Source: Planctomycetota bacterium
GTDB taxonomy: Bacteria > Planctomycetota > Phycisphaerae > Phycisphaerales > SM1A02
Reading direction: 5' to 3'
Assembly: GCA_024226535.1 (NCBI GenBank)
Contig: JAAELP010000002.1
Span: 1 to 44,973 of the forward strand
Length of the DNA: 44,973 bases
Shown piece after piece: positions 36,973 through 44,973 of this stretch. The notes under the pieces were generated by a model. That model was given only the letters and a program-made list of their open reading frames with translations. It had not been told where the DNA came from and made no database searches. The position numbers were made by a program, and so were the translations under genes. Numbering within the stretch: the first letter of the stretch is position 1; every line of letters begins with the position of its first letter.

Positions 36973-36978
36973 TATCAT
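36973..36978 (+). promoter_or_regulatory. Putative -10 element of 2-epimerase
   Basis: TATCAT, 26 bases upstream of the TTG start. The mRNA would have a leader of about 20 bases carrying GAGGAG (36993-36998) six bases before the TTG, the binding site that decides this unusual start. Confidence 0.4.
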
Positions 36979-37004
36979 GACGACCTTTCGCCGAGGAGAT
37001 CCCG

Positions 37005-38138
37005 TTGAAGATCGTGACCGTCGTGGGGGCCAGACCGCAGTTCATCAAGGCCTCGGCCGTGAGCCGGGCCATCGCCGCCCGGGGAGCGCGCGACGCCGGC
37101 AGCGTGCACGAGTGCCTCGTCCACACCGGACAGCATTTCGACGCCAACATGTCCGACGTGTTCTTCCAGGAGATGGACATCCGCGCGCCGGATCATCACC
37201 TCGGCATCAGCGGCGGCGGACACGGCGCCATGACCGGCCGCATGCTCGAGGCGATGGAGGAGCGGCTGCTCGAAACGACGCCCGACTGGGTGGTCGTGTA
37301 CGGGGATACGAACTCCACGCTCGCCGGCGCGCTCGCGGCCGCGAAGCTGCACGTTCCCGTCGCCCACGTCGAGGCCGGGTTGCGTTCCTTCAACCGGAAG
37401 ATGCCGGAGGAGACCAACCGCGTGGTCGCCGATCACGTGTCGGACCTGCTGTTCGCACCGACGCCGGTCGCGGTGGAGAACCTCCGCCGCGAGGGCATCC
37501 CGGAAGAGCGGATCTGCCCGGTCGGTGACGTGATGTACGACGTCATCCTCCACCACCGCCCGGAGGCGAGTCGCCGCGCCGAGGCGTTGCTGGCGGAACT
37601 GGGCGTCACCCGCGGCGGGTACGTGCTCAGCACCATCCACCGCGCGGAGAACACCGACGACCCGCGGCGCCTCGCGGGCATCGTGGAGGGCCTCGCGACC
37701 GTCGGCGACACGCTGCCCGTGGTCTGCCCGGTCCATCCACGCACGAGGCAGGCGCTGGAGAAGACAAAGCTCGGAGAACGCGCCCGCGCCGCACTGCGGA
37801 TGATGCCGCCCGTCGGCTACCTCGACATGCTCGCGCTCCAGGGCGCCGCGGCGGTGATCGCCACCGACTCCGGCGGCGTCCAGAAGGAGGCGTTCTTCAA
37901 CCGCGTGCCGTGCATCACGCTGCGCGATGAAACCGAGTGGGTCGAGCTGATCGAGGTCGGCGCCAACCGGCTCGTCGGGGCCGATGCCGAGGAGATCGTC
38001 CGCGGCTTCGAGTGGGCCCGCGAGGCGGTGATCCCCGACGAGGAGATCTACGGCGACGGCCGCGCCGCCGACGTCATCGTGAACCACCTCGTGGAGCGCC
38101 GCTCTTCGTCCGTCCACCGAGCGACCGCGTCTCCATGA
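37005..38138 (+). CDS. wecB: UDP-N-acetylglucosamine 2-epimerase family (WecB/WbpI)
   Basis: A 377-residue non-hydrolysing 2-epimerase. VVGARPQFIKASAVS, the signature TGQHFDANMS (residues 41-50), YGDTNSTLAG (D101), HVEAGLRS (E123), MPEETNR and DSGGVQKEA are all intact. WecB converts UDP-GlcNAc to UDP-ManNAc; the WbpI subgroup does the same on UDP-2,3-diacetamido-glucuronate. HLGISGGGHGAMTGRMLE is the WbpI-like form of the loop after the signature, and the WbpB/WbpD-like pair at 13785-15486 supports the diacetamido version. The start is TTG 37005, chosen because GAGGAG lies six bases upstream. It is convergent with the exporter-secretin gene, 37 bases between stops. Confidence 0.93.
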   Translation: MKIVTVVGARPQFIKASAVSRAIAARGARDAGSVHECLVHTGQHFDANMSDVFFQEMDIRAPDHHLGISGGGHGAMTGRMLEAMEERLLETTPDWVVVYGDTNSTLAGALAAAKLHVPVAHVEAGLRSFNRKMPEETNRVVADHVSDLLFAPTPVAVENLRREGIPEERICPVGDVMYDVILHHRPEASRRAEALLAELGVTRGGYVLSTIHRAENTDDPRRLAGIVEGLATVGDTLPVVCPVHPRTRQALEKTKLGERARAALRMMPPVGYLDMLALQGAAAVIATDSGGVQKEAFFNRVPCITLRDETEWVELIEVGANRLVGADAEEIVRGFEWAREAVIPDEEIYGDGRAADVIVNHLVERRSSSVHRATASP

Positions 38139-38175
38139 AGACCACGCGGCGCGCCTGAGCTTCAAAGGTGCGACG

Positions 38176-41100
38176 TCACTCCTCCGGCAACTGCTCCGCG
38201 GCTTCGCCGAGCAGCGCCCGCACCTCGGGCCGGCGCAGGGCGAGGTCCAGCTCCGTCAGCCGGTTCTCGATCTTCTGGAGCGCCGCGCCGTAGTAGTGCT
38301 CGGTCCAGAAGAAGTAGCGGGCGACCTCGGGGTCGATGATGTGCCCCTGCTCGGGCTTGATCTCCGGCACGAGCAGCACCTTGCCGGCGCTGAACTGCTC
38401 CAGCGTCAGGTGCTCGGGCCCGCCGTTGAGGAGCACGATGCGCCTCAGCGCCACGGCCCGGCGGAGACGGATCAGGTCCTTGTCGTTCTGGATGAGGACC
38501 GTGCTCCGCGGTTGGCCGTACTCGTCGGGCTGGTTGAGCGTCCAGAGCAGGTCCGACCACGTCTCGCGCTCCATGCTGCGCGGGCAGTCGACCACCTTGA
38601 TCTTCGGGATCTGGCGCCTGGCGATCGTCCCCGGCTCCATGGTCCTGGGGTCGCTGACGAAGCTGATCGCAAGCGCCTGGTCCGGTCGCCGGCGGAAGAA
38701 GTCCTTGTAGTTCTTGCTGTCCACCGCCTGCGCGAGCGCGGACTCGATGTCGGCGACTTCGAAGCCGCCGACGTTCTCCTCCGCGAACAGGAGCATCTTG
38801 ACGAGCGGGATGTCCATGCCGACTTCCAGGCGCTTGGCCACCTCGTAGATCATGCGGGTCACGAGCACGTCCTCGCCGGGCAGCGCCCCGTCGGCGAACG
38901 AGCGGAACGGCTCGATCTCGCCCAGCTCGAAGTTCCCCTCGATCGCCTCCTGCGCGAGGTCCCGGTAGACGTTGAGGCGGTGGTTCTCGATCAGGAAGCC
39001 GAGGTCGAACACGTCGCGGGCGCGGATGCGATACGAGTCGCGGAAGAGGCGGTTGCCGAAGCTGTCGAAGATGTCCTCGCCCTTGGGGGTCGTGCGCCCC
39101 GCGAGCCGGCCCTCCGGCAGCACGTACGGCGTGAGCACGATGATGACCTCGAGCTTCTCGGTCACCGTGCGCTCGGCGCGGAAGAGGCCGCCGATGAGCG
39201 GCAGATCGCCGAGCAGCGGGACCTTGTCCATCTCGGTCGTCTCGATGTTCGACACGAGGCCGCCGATGATGAACGGCGTGTTGTTGCGGATACGGGCGTA
39301 GGTCTGCACGCGCCGCGACGCGACGGTCGGGGCCGACGCGAGGAGGTTCCCCTCGGAGTCGCGCACCTCGAGCTCCTCGCCGGTCACCGTCTGCGAGACG
39401 ATCGTGTCCACGAGCATGCTGACCTCGGAGCCGTCCTCGTTGATCCGCGGCCGGATGTTGAGCAGGATCCCCGTGGGCAGGTACTTGAACTGGAAGGACA
39501 CCTTGCTCGAGTTGACGCCGATCTCCTGGCTCGTCGCGATCGGGATGTCCGTGCCGACGCGGATCGTCGACTGCCGGTTGTTCACCGTGAGCACGCTGGG
39601 GCGGGAGAGGATCTGCGCCTTGCCGTCGCGGACGAGCGTGCGCAGCTTCACGGTGAACATGTACTCGAAGTTGCGGGTGAAGACGCGCCAGAAGTCGAGG
39701 TCGTCCATCTGGAAGTCGAGCGTGTCCTCGAGCCCGTCCGCCTCGAGCGTGCCGGCCCCCCACCGGATCGGCCCCGAGTTCATCTCCCACTCGATCCCGA
39801 GGTCCTTGAGCCCGCTCTCGCTGATCTGGAGCACCATGCCCTCGACGAAGATCTGGCGGGCGGGACGATCGATGTACTCGTCGACGAGGGACTCCACGCG
39901 GCTGAACTGCTCGGGGTGCGCCGGGTGGTACAGCACGAGCAGTTGCGTCATGGGCGACATGAGGTTCCGGCCGTTGATTGCCGTGGCCACGCTCGGCGCG
40001 AGCGAGAGCCCGGTCGAGCCGCCGCCGATCGCCTGGTTGCCGCCAACGAGGGCGATTTCGCCGGCTTCGGGGTCGGGCATCTTGATCACGAACGGGAGCT
40101 TCGCGAAGTCGATCGCCTCCGGGACCTTGCCTGCCTCGTCGATGGCGTTGATGCCGAGGCTCCTGAGCACCGAGACCGCGTGGGTGGCGTCGGCGTACCC
40201 GAGCTGAATCATCTTGGCGTCCAGCTCCGCGGCCGTGATGCTCCCGCGCATCTCCTCCAGCGAGCCGAGCAACACGGCCACGGCCGGCTCGATGAGGGCG
40301 AGGTCCGGGCTCGCGGTGATCGTCTCGTCGGGACCGATGCTCACGGCCGCGTACCAGAGATGCGGCGGCTGCGAGGCGAACTCGCGGTACGCGAAACGAA
40401 TCGCCGTGGTCTGCCCGTCGACGACGCGGGCGATGACGCCGGCATCCTTCATGCCGGGCGGCGGGTCGGGCATGCCGCCGTCGAGCAGGTCGGTGGCGTC
40501 AGCGTAGCCGTGCTCGGCGCCGAGCCGGAGCTTGAGGCCTGAGATCAGCTCGCGCAACTCGGTGTCGTTGAGACGAGGCATGGTTCGCAGCGCCTGCGCG
40601 TCGGCGGGCACCTGGTCGCTGGTCAGGATCTCGACGACCTCGTCGACGGTCGCCCGCTTCGCGTCGCGGGCCGCGAGCGCGGCCTCGAGGGTCGGGTGGG
40701 CGTCGCCGCCGGGACGGATCCCGCTCGGATCGAGCGCGATCGCGTCGAGCGCCTCGGCCATCTCGAGCAGGCGCACCGGCTCGGCTTCCTCGATGATCAG
40801 CGTTCCGGGTCCCACCCGCGGCTCGTCGAAACCGAGCGACGAACTCGTGCGCTCCGTGCGACAGCTTCCGGCCACGAGCAGCGTCAGCAGGAGGAGCGTC
40901 GCGGCGGGACCGGTCCGCGGCTTGGTGCGCGATCCGCGCTCCGTCTCCTCGACGATGGCGGGAGCGTCGTGACGTGACCCGTTGGAATCGTCGCGCGTGA
41001 CGACCGCGTCCCGCTCCGCTTCCTCCGCCGCGCGGCGCAGGTGCGTCGCCGGCGGTGAACCGGGCGAGTTCGAGATGAGGGGATGGTCCATGTCCGCAGG

Positions 41101-42804
41101 CGTTCCTTCAAAGGTGATGCGACCCTGCTCGAGCGCAACGACGCGGTCCACGAGGTCCAGCAACTCGTTGTCGTGCGTGACCAGGATCACCGTTCGATCC
41201 TGCGCCCGCTCGAGAACCGTGCGCATGATCTCGCGACCGCTGACGGCGTCGAGCGACGCGGTGGCCTCGTCGAGGATCAGGATGCGCGGATTGCGCACGA
41301 GCGCGCGGGCGATCGTAATGCGCTGCTTCTCGCCCCGCGACAGCTCGACCCCGGAGGCGCCGATGCGCGTGTCGTACCCGTGGGGCAGGCGGTCGATGAA
41401 CTCGTGCGCCCCGGTGATGCGGCACGCCTCGATCAGCTCGTCGGGCGTGGCCTTCGGCCGCGCGTAGCGGAGGTTCTCGTAGATCGACGCGTCGAACAGG
41501 AAGAGATCCTGGAAGACGATGCCGAAGAGACGCCGCAGGGCGCGGACGTTCAGATCATCCACGGGCCGGCCGTCGATGAGCACTCGTCCCGTGTCGGCCT
41601 CGTTGAAGCGGGGCAGCAGGCTGAGCAGCGTGCTCTTGCCCGATCCGCTGGGACCGGTGACGGCGATGTGCTCGCCGGGACGGATCTCGAGGTCGATGCC
41701 CGTCAACGCCGGGGCCCCGCCGGGCTCGTAGGCGAAGGAGACGCCCTCGAAGGCGATCGCGCCGGCGACGGACTCGGGATCGACGTCCTCGCCCTTGCTC
41801 GCCTTCTCGGTCATCGGCTCGTCGAGCATCTCGAAGATCCGGTCGGCGCTCGCCGAAGCCCGCGACAGGTGACCGGCCCCGCTGATCACCTCCAGCGCCG
41901 CGGGGTAAAGCATCTTCACGTACCAGAAGAACATGAGGAACGAGCCGCCGGTCATGCGCGCCTGCGCGACCTCCCACGCGCCGTACCCCAGCAGGAGCAC
42001 CGTGCCGACACCCACGACGAGGTCCGCCGCGACTTTCTGCGAGAAGTGGAAGCGCTGCGACCGGATCTTGCTGCGCCGGCTGGCGTCGATCGCCTCGCGG
42101 AACGACCGCGACTCGCGCTCCTCGGCGGTGAAGCCCTTGACGACCTCGATCCCGAGGAACTGCTCGACGACGCTGCCGTGAGCGACCTCGAGTTGCTGCT
42201 GCGCCTCGGAGTGGCTGGAGCGGATCGAGCGGCGGTAGCGCCGGTAGACCAGGAGGTGCAACGGCAGCACGATCGTGCTCGCGAGCGCGAGCCGCCAGTT
42301 GACCGCGTACACGATGATCAACAGCACCTGGAACTCGAGCAGGTAGCGGATGAGCGTGGGGAGCTTGTCCTGGATGAACAACTGGATCCGGAAGGTGTCG
42401 TCCATCAGGCGGGCGCTGAGCCGTCCCGGCTGGTGGGAGCGGTAGAACCGCATGCTGAGCTGCTGGAGGTGCTCGAAGATGCGCTGTCGCAACTCGAAGC
42501 AGAGATCCTCGCTGATCCGGAGGGCCCGCATCCGGCTGAGGAAGAACAGCGTGTTTCGCGAGACGTAGATCACCCCGATGCCGGGGAGGATCAGCCAGAG
42601 CAGGCTCCAGTTCCCCCCGCCGCTGGCCGCCGGCACGAACACGTCGTCGACGAGGAGCTTGAGGAACCACGGCAGGGCCATGTCGGTGATGGTGAGCAGG
42701 CACAGGAGCACCACCACCAGGGCCAGCCATCCCCCGAACGGCCGGATCAGACGCACCCCGCGCAGCGGCACGGTCTCGCGTGTGTCGAGCGAACCCTGGC
42801 TCAT
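38176..42804 (-). CDS. ABC exporter-secretin fusion with internal lipobox
   Basis: One open frame of 1542 codons. Residues 1-340 are an ABC exporter membrane domain with about six helices. Residues 350-570 are its ATPase, with Walker A GPSGSGKST (384-392), a signature LSRGE (488-492), Walker B ILILDEAT (508-515) and the H-loop in VTHD. A polar linker leads to a lipoprotein signal, AATLLLLTLLVAGSC (634-648), ending in a lipobox Cys648. A secretin follows: N-domain-like SPMTQLLVLYHPAHPEQFSR, then the core (about 984-1230) with VPLLGDLPLIGGLF and VIIVLTPYVLPEG. The last 310 residues are a unique extension. No stop lies between the halves; the only ATG there (residue 572) has GAAGGA about 12 bases upstream. 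The start at 42804 has GAGAGG five bases upstream; an earlier in-frame ATG (42909) lies in a leader hairpin. It may be a real fusion, a polyprotein cut by signal peptidase II, two genes with a lost stop, or a sequence error. Confidence 0.85.
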   Translation of the reverse strand: MSQGSLDTRETVPLRGVRLIRPFGGWLALVVVLLCLLTITDMALPWFLKLLVDDVFVPAASGGGNWSLLWLILPGIGVIYVSRNTLFFLSRMRALRISEDLCFELRQRIFEHLQQLSMRFYRSHQPGRLSARLMDDTFRIQLFIQDKLPTLIRYLLEFQVLLIIVYAVNWRLALASTIVLPLHLLVYRRYRRSIRSSHSEAQQQLEVAHGSVVEQFLGIEVVKGFTAEERESRSFREAIDASRRSKIRSQRFHFSQKVAADLVVGVGTVLLLGYGAWEVAQARMTGGSFLMFFWYVKMLYPAALEVISGAGHLSRASASADRIFEMLDEPMTEKASKGEDVDPESVAGAIAFEGVSFAYEPGGAPALTGIDLEIRPGEHIAVTGPSGSGKSTLLSLLPRFNEADTGRVLIDGRPVDDLNVRALRRLFGIVFQDLFLFDASIYENLRYARPKATPDELIEACRITGAHEFIDRLPHGYDTRIGASGVELSRGEKQRITIARALVRNPRILILDEATASLDAVSGREIMRTVLERAQDRTVILVTHDNELLDLVDRVVALEQGRITFEGTPADMDHPLISNSPGSPPATHLRRAAEEAERDAVVTRDDSNGSRHDAPAIVEETERGSRTKPRTGPAATLLLLTLLVAGSCRTERTSSSLGFDEPRVGPGTLIIEEAEPVRLLEMAEALDAIALDPSGIRPGGDAHPTLEAALAARDAKRATVDEVVEILTSDQVPADAQALRTMPRLNDTELRELISGLKLRLGAEHGYADATDLLDGGMPDPPPGMKDAGVIARVVDGQTTAIRFAYREFASQPPHLWYAAVSIGPDETITASPDLALIEPAVAVLLGSLEEMRGSITAAELDAKMIQLGYADATHAVSVLRSLGINAIDEAGKVPEAIDFAKLPFVIKMPDPEAGEIALVGGNQAIGGGSTGLSLAPSVATAINGRNLMSPMTQLLVLYHPAHPEQFSRVESLVDEYIDRPARQIFVEGMVLQISESGLKDLGIEWEMNSGPIRWGAGTLEADGLEDTLDFQMDDLDFWRVFTRNFEYMFTVKLRTLVRDGKAQILSRPSVLTVNNRQSTIRVGTDIPIATSQEIGVNSSKVSFQFKYLPTGILLNIRPRINEDGSEVSMLVDTIVSQTVTGEELEVRDSEGNLLASAPTVASRRVQTYARIRNNTPFIIGGLVSNIETTEMDKVPLLGDLPLIGGLFRAERTVTEKLEVIIVLTPYVLPEGRLAGRTTPKGEDIFDSFGNRLFRDSYRIRARDVFDLGFLIENHRLNVYRDLAQEAIEGNFELGEIEPFRSFADGALPGEDVLVTRMIYEVAKRLEVGMDIPLVKMLLFAEENVGGFEVADIESALAQAVDSKNYKDFFRRRPDQALAISFVSDPRTMEPGTIARRQIPKIKVVDCPRSMERETWSDLLWTLNQPDEYGQPRSTVLIQNDKDLIRLRRAVALRRIVLLNGGPEHLTLEQFSAGKVLLVPEIKPEQGHIIDPEVARYFFWTEHYYGAALQKIENRLTELDLALRRPEVRALLGEAAEQLPEE

Positions 42805-43188
42805 GAACCCCTCTCGCGGACGGAACGACGGCGGCGCCCGCGTCGGGACGCGCTCGCCACCAGATCCACCCGAGCGCCGTCCTCCGATGCGGTGGATGAA
42901 CCACCGCAAACGGCGCTCCTCTTATAGTAACGGTGTACCTCGACGCGTCGCCTGCGTGCCGTGATTTGGTAGAGCATCCGCGGCCTCATCACGCCGAGGT
43001 CGGTCCCGAGTCTGGTCGATCACCGAGCGAGCGGTTTATCGGCCCTTGCGTGCACACCAGCCGCGCATCGCTCCGACCTCAGCATCGGCATTCGCGGCGC
43101 TATCCGTCCAGTGATCAACGGCCCCACCTGAGCGCAACCTGAACACGCCATGGATACGATCGGCGGCGATCAATCGAGGGAACGACCC
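42805..43188. other. Divergent control region with hairpin and relic
   Basis: About 380 bases between the exporter-secretin gene and the receiver remnant. It holds a perfect 8-bp hairpin TGCGGTGG-ATGAA-CCACCGCA (42888-42908) in the leader of the exporter gene and a leftward TATAAG (42926-42921) as possible -10. It also holds a tRNA-like relic (42952-43025) and a rightward TACGAT near 43155. No protein gene is supported here. Confidence 0.5.
42952..43025 (+). other. Decayed tRNA-like sequence
   Basis: TTTGGTAGAGCATCCGCGG is the 3' part of a tRNA D-arm and anticodon stem, followed by a loop with CAT and then GAGGTCGGTCCCGAGTC where a tRNA would have AGGTCG and the T-loop TTCGAGTC. The D-stem and T-stem do not close and the anticodon stem has only four pairs, so it is at most a relic of a Met-type tRNA. 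Confidence 0.25.
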
Positions 43189-43356
43189 GTGGGCAAGCAG
43201 AAGGTGCTCATCGTCGAAGACGAGCACGACATTGCCGAGCTTCTCCAGTTTCACGTGGCCCGCGAGGGCTTCCAGGGCCGGATCGTGGCCTCCGGCCGCA
43301 CCGCGCTTCAGGAGATCGGCCGGCAGCGGCCGGACCTGATCCTCCTGGACCCATGA
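43189..43356 (+). pseudogene. Truncated response regulator receiver (PhoB-like)
   Basis: A receiver domain cut off after 55 codons. VLIVEDEHDIAELLQFHVAR and LILLD, ending in the phospho-acceptor Asp, match the OmpR/PhoB group. The frame then reads Pro and TGA, so the second half of the receiver and the DNA-binding domain (about 170 residues) are missing. GTG 43189 has GAGGGA eight bases upstream; an ATG at 43150 would add 13 residues. What follows is the end of a membrane helix of a histidine kinase, so an internal deletion joined phoB-like and phoR-like genes. An assembly collapse is the alternative. Confidence 0.75.
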
Positions 43357-43443
43357 TCCGGGTGCTCGCGGCGGCGGCGGCCATCTCGCTGTTGCTGGAC
43401 GCTCGTCATCATCTACCTCGTCTCCCGGAACCTGAGCCGCACC

Positions 43444-44631
43444 GTGAGCGGGCTCGCATCCGCCGCGGGTCGGTTCGCCGAGGGGCAGCTCGGCCACGCG
43501 GTCCCCCGCCCGCGCGCCAGCGAGCTGGCCTCGCTCGCCGACGCCCTGAACCACATGGCCGGTGAGCTGCACACGCGGATCGGCCAGCTCCAGGCGCAGC
43601 GGGGCGAGCAGAGCACGATCATCCAGTCGATGAGCGACGGCATGATCGCGATGGACGTCGACCAGCGCGTCCTGACCGTCAACCGCGCCGCCGAGCGTCT
43701 GCTCGCCCTCGACGACCGCGCCGCCCGCGGCCGCCTCCTCCAGGAGATCCTCCGTGAACCGGAGCTGAACCGGTTCGTAGCCGAGGCGATCGATGCACAG
43801 GGCACGGTGCGCGGCGAGCTGCGGCTCCAGTTCGGTGGCGGCAAGGACGTCGAGGTCCGCGGCGAGCCCATGCTCGACGAGCACCGCCAGCGTGTCGGCG
43901 TGCTGCTGCTCGTCAACGACGTGACGCAGCTTCGGCGCCTGGTGCGCATCCGCAGCGACTTCGCGGCGAACGTCTCCCACGAGCTGCGGACACCGATCAC
44001 GAACATCAAGGGATACGTCGAGACGATGCTCGACGTCGGCTGGGACGACGAGGAGCAGACGCGCGACTTCCTCGGGGTGATCGTGCGGGCCGCGGACCGG
44101 CTGGAGGCGATCATCGAGGACCTGCTTTCGCTCGCAGAGCTGGAGCAGACGAGCGGCCCGGATCGCGTCGGTTGGGAGGACGTGCCGGTCGGCCTGATCG
44201 TGCGCAGCGTGATCACCGGGTTCGAGGCCGCCGCGGCGGCCAAGAGCATCACGACACGCGACGAGATCGATGCAGGGCTCGCGGTGCGGGGGTCGCATCA
44301 GCTCCTGGAGCAGGCGGTCGGGAACCTCCTGTCCAACGCGATCAACTACAGCCCGGAGGGGACGGAGATCGTCATCCGCGCAAACGCGATCGACGAGACC
44401 ACGCTGGAGCTGTCGGTCGCCGACCAGGGACCGGGCATCGCCCCGCAGCACCTGCCCCGCCTCTTCGAGCGCTTCTACCGCGTGGACCTGGCCCGCAGCC
44501 GCGCCCTCGGCGGCACCGGCCTGGGCCTGGCCATCGTCAAGCACATCGCGCTCGTCCACGGCGGCCGCACCGAGGTCACGAGCGAACTCGGCGCGGGCAG
44601 CGTGTTCACGCTGGTGCTGCCGCGGGCGTAA
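43444..44631 (+). CDS. PhoR-type sensor histidine kinase, N-terminus lost
   Basis: The 395 residues from GTG 43444 hold a HAMP-like part (SGLASAAGRFAEGQL), a PAS-like domain (about 55-165) with IIQSMSDGMIAMDVDQRVL, the HisKA helix with H179 in ANVSHELRTPI, and the HATPase with the N-box LLSNAINYS, DQGPGIA (327-333), FERFYRVD and GGTGLGLAIV (356-365). All catalytic motifs are intact. This is the arrangement of PhoR. Upstream in the same frame WTLVIIYLVSRNLSR completes a membrane helix, but its first half (VLAAAAAISLLL) lies in another frame from an ATG at 43353. The first helix and sensor domain are absent. The gene therefore looks deleted at its 5' end and frameshifted, and may not give a membrane-bound kinase. 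Confidence 0.85.
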   Translation: MSGLASAAGRFAEGQLGHAVPRPRASELASLADALNHMAGELHTRIGQLQAQRGEQSTIIQSMSDGMIAMDVDQRVLTVNRAAERLLALDDRAARGRLLQEILREPELNRFVAEAIDAQGTVRGELRLQFGGGKDVEVRGEPMLDEHRQRVGVLLLVNDVTQLRRLVRIRSDFAANVSHELRTPITNIKGYVETMLDVGWDDEEQTRDFLGVIVRAADRLEAIIEDLLSLAELEQTSGPDRVGWEDVPVGLIVRSVITGFEAAAAAKSITTRDEIDAGLAVRGSHQLLEQAVGNLLSNAINYSPEGTEIVIRANAIDETTLELSVADQGPGIAPQHLPRLFERFYRVDLARSRALGGTGLGLAIVKHIALVHGGRTEVTSELGAGSVFTLVLPRA

Positions 44632-44760
44632 CGGGGCGCCCCCTGGTCAGAACAGCACCTGGAGTTGGCTCCGGATGACGATCGGCCGTCCTCGTTGGCC
44701 TCCGGCGCGCCCACCACATGCGCCCGGCGCGGTACGATGATCTGGTTCGAAGGAGAGCAC

Positions 44761-44838
44761 GTGCCCCGCGTCGATTCGGCGAACCCGGCGCTCGTTGCAC
44801 GGGGCGCGCACCCACCGGGAATCGAGCCACCCGCATGA
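44761..44838 (+). CDS. Short upstream frame coupled to next gene
   Basis: A 25-codon frame from GTG 44761 with AAGGAGAG three bases upstream, the strongest ribosome binding site in the neighbourhood. It encodes VPRVDSANPALVARG and ten more residues and ends in a TGA that overlaps the ATG of the next gene (ATGA). A TACGAT at 44733-44738 could be its -10. It may be a leader peptide providing coupled translation of the downstream gene, which has no site of its own. No homology is recognised. Confidence 0.35.
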   Translation: MPRVDSANPALVARGAHPPGIEPPA

Positions 44839-44973
44839 TGCGTTGCATCCACGTGATCGCGCTCCGCGTGATCGCCGCGACTGTCTGTTCGATCATGATC
44901 GCCACCGCGGTGGGAGCCGCACCACGCGACGTGGCCCCGCCGCGCGATCTGTCGGCGCGGATCGACGCGCTGG
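44835..44973 (+). CDS. Secreted protein, C-terminus beyond right edge
   Basis: Forty-six codons are visible from ATG 44835 to the window end. The protein begins MMRCIHVIALRVIAATV and continues through a hydrophobic core to ATAVGAAPRD, a standard Sec signal peptide with likely cleavage after AVGA. The mature part starts APRDVAPPRDLSARIDAL. Too little is present to name a family. There is no ribosome binding site directly upstream; translation is probably coupled to the short frame ending at 44838. A second ATG follows immediately at 44838. Confidence 0.6.
   Translation, partial: MMRCIHVIALRVIAATVCSIMIATAVGAAPRDVAPPRDLSARIDAL

Noticed and set aside
41083..42927. Rightward open frame of 614 codons opposite the ABC exporter
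   Set aside because: Antisense shadow of a gene with intact Walker and signature motifs.

Overview
The window is high-GC bacterial chromosome (roughly two thirds G+C by eye) with Gram-negative features: a type V autotransporter, a lipobox-bearing secretin and a Wzm/Wzt-type O-polysaccharide ABC transporter. Autotransporter-associated beta-strand repeats together with very GC-rich glycan genes suggest a planctomycete of the Phycisphaerae kind. That assignment is an inference from gene style, not from a marker gene.

Layout. 1-2521 is an accessory-looking stretch with more A/T in third codon positions: an unrecognised gene running off the left edge, a small membrane protein gene bracketed by an imperfect direct repeat, and a DUF2971 protein. 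3425-7127 is a polyphosphate pair (ppx/gppA-type phosphatase and ppk1). 7141-10623 is a large autotransporter on the opposite strand. 10874-11314 is a small four-helix membrane protein.

11520-38138 is a large surface-polysaccharide locus built from short operons on both strands. It holds glycosyltransferases (GT2, GT4 and two or more unusual ones), a WbpB/WbpD-like pair and a WecB/WbpI-like 2-epimerase, a DegT aminotransferase, a sugar N-formyltransferase with a WbqC protein, a polysaccharide deacetylase-like protein, two asparagine-synthase-like amidotransferases, an APS kinase with a sulfotransferase, two methyltransferases, four extended SDR epimerases, and a Wzm/Wzt exporter whose ATPase carries a glycan-binding C-terminal domain. 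Together they predict a glycan containing acetamido (possibly 2,3-diacetamido uronic) and formamido sugars that is decorated by amidation, methylation and sulfation, then exported by the ABC route.

38176-42804 is the most unusual object: one uninterrupted reading frame of 1542 codons that joins a complete ABC exporter (membrane plus ATPase domains) to a complete secretin, with a lipoprotein signal and lipobox buried at the junction. Read literally it is an inner-membrane exporter and an outer-membrane gate made as one chain, possibly separated by signal peptidase II.

43189-44631 holds what looks like a collapsed PhoB/PhoR-type pair: the receiver stops right after its phospho-acceptor Asp, and the kinase starts inside its last membrane helix after a frame change. 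A decayed tRNA-like sequence lies just upstream. A signal-peptide protein, preceded by a short coupled upstream frame, runs off the right edge.

Transcription signals: a good sigma70-type promoter (TGGACA-17-TATCCT) precedes the second amidotransferase operon, and TATCAT or related TANNNT hexamers recur before many genes, twice so close to the start codon that leaderless mRNAs are likely. No rRNA, intact tRNA, CRISPR array or insertion sequence was seen.
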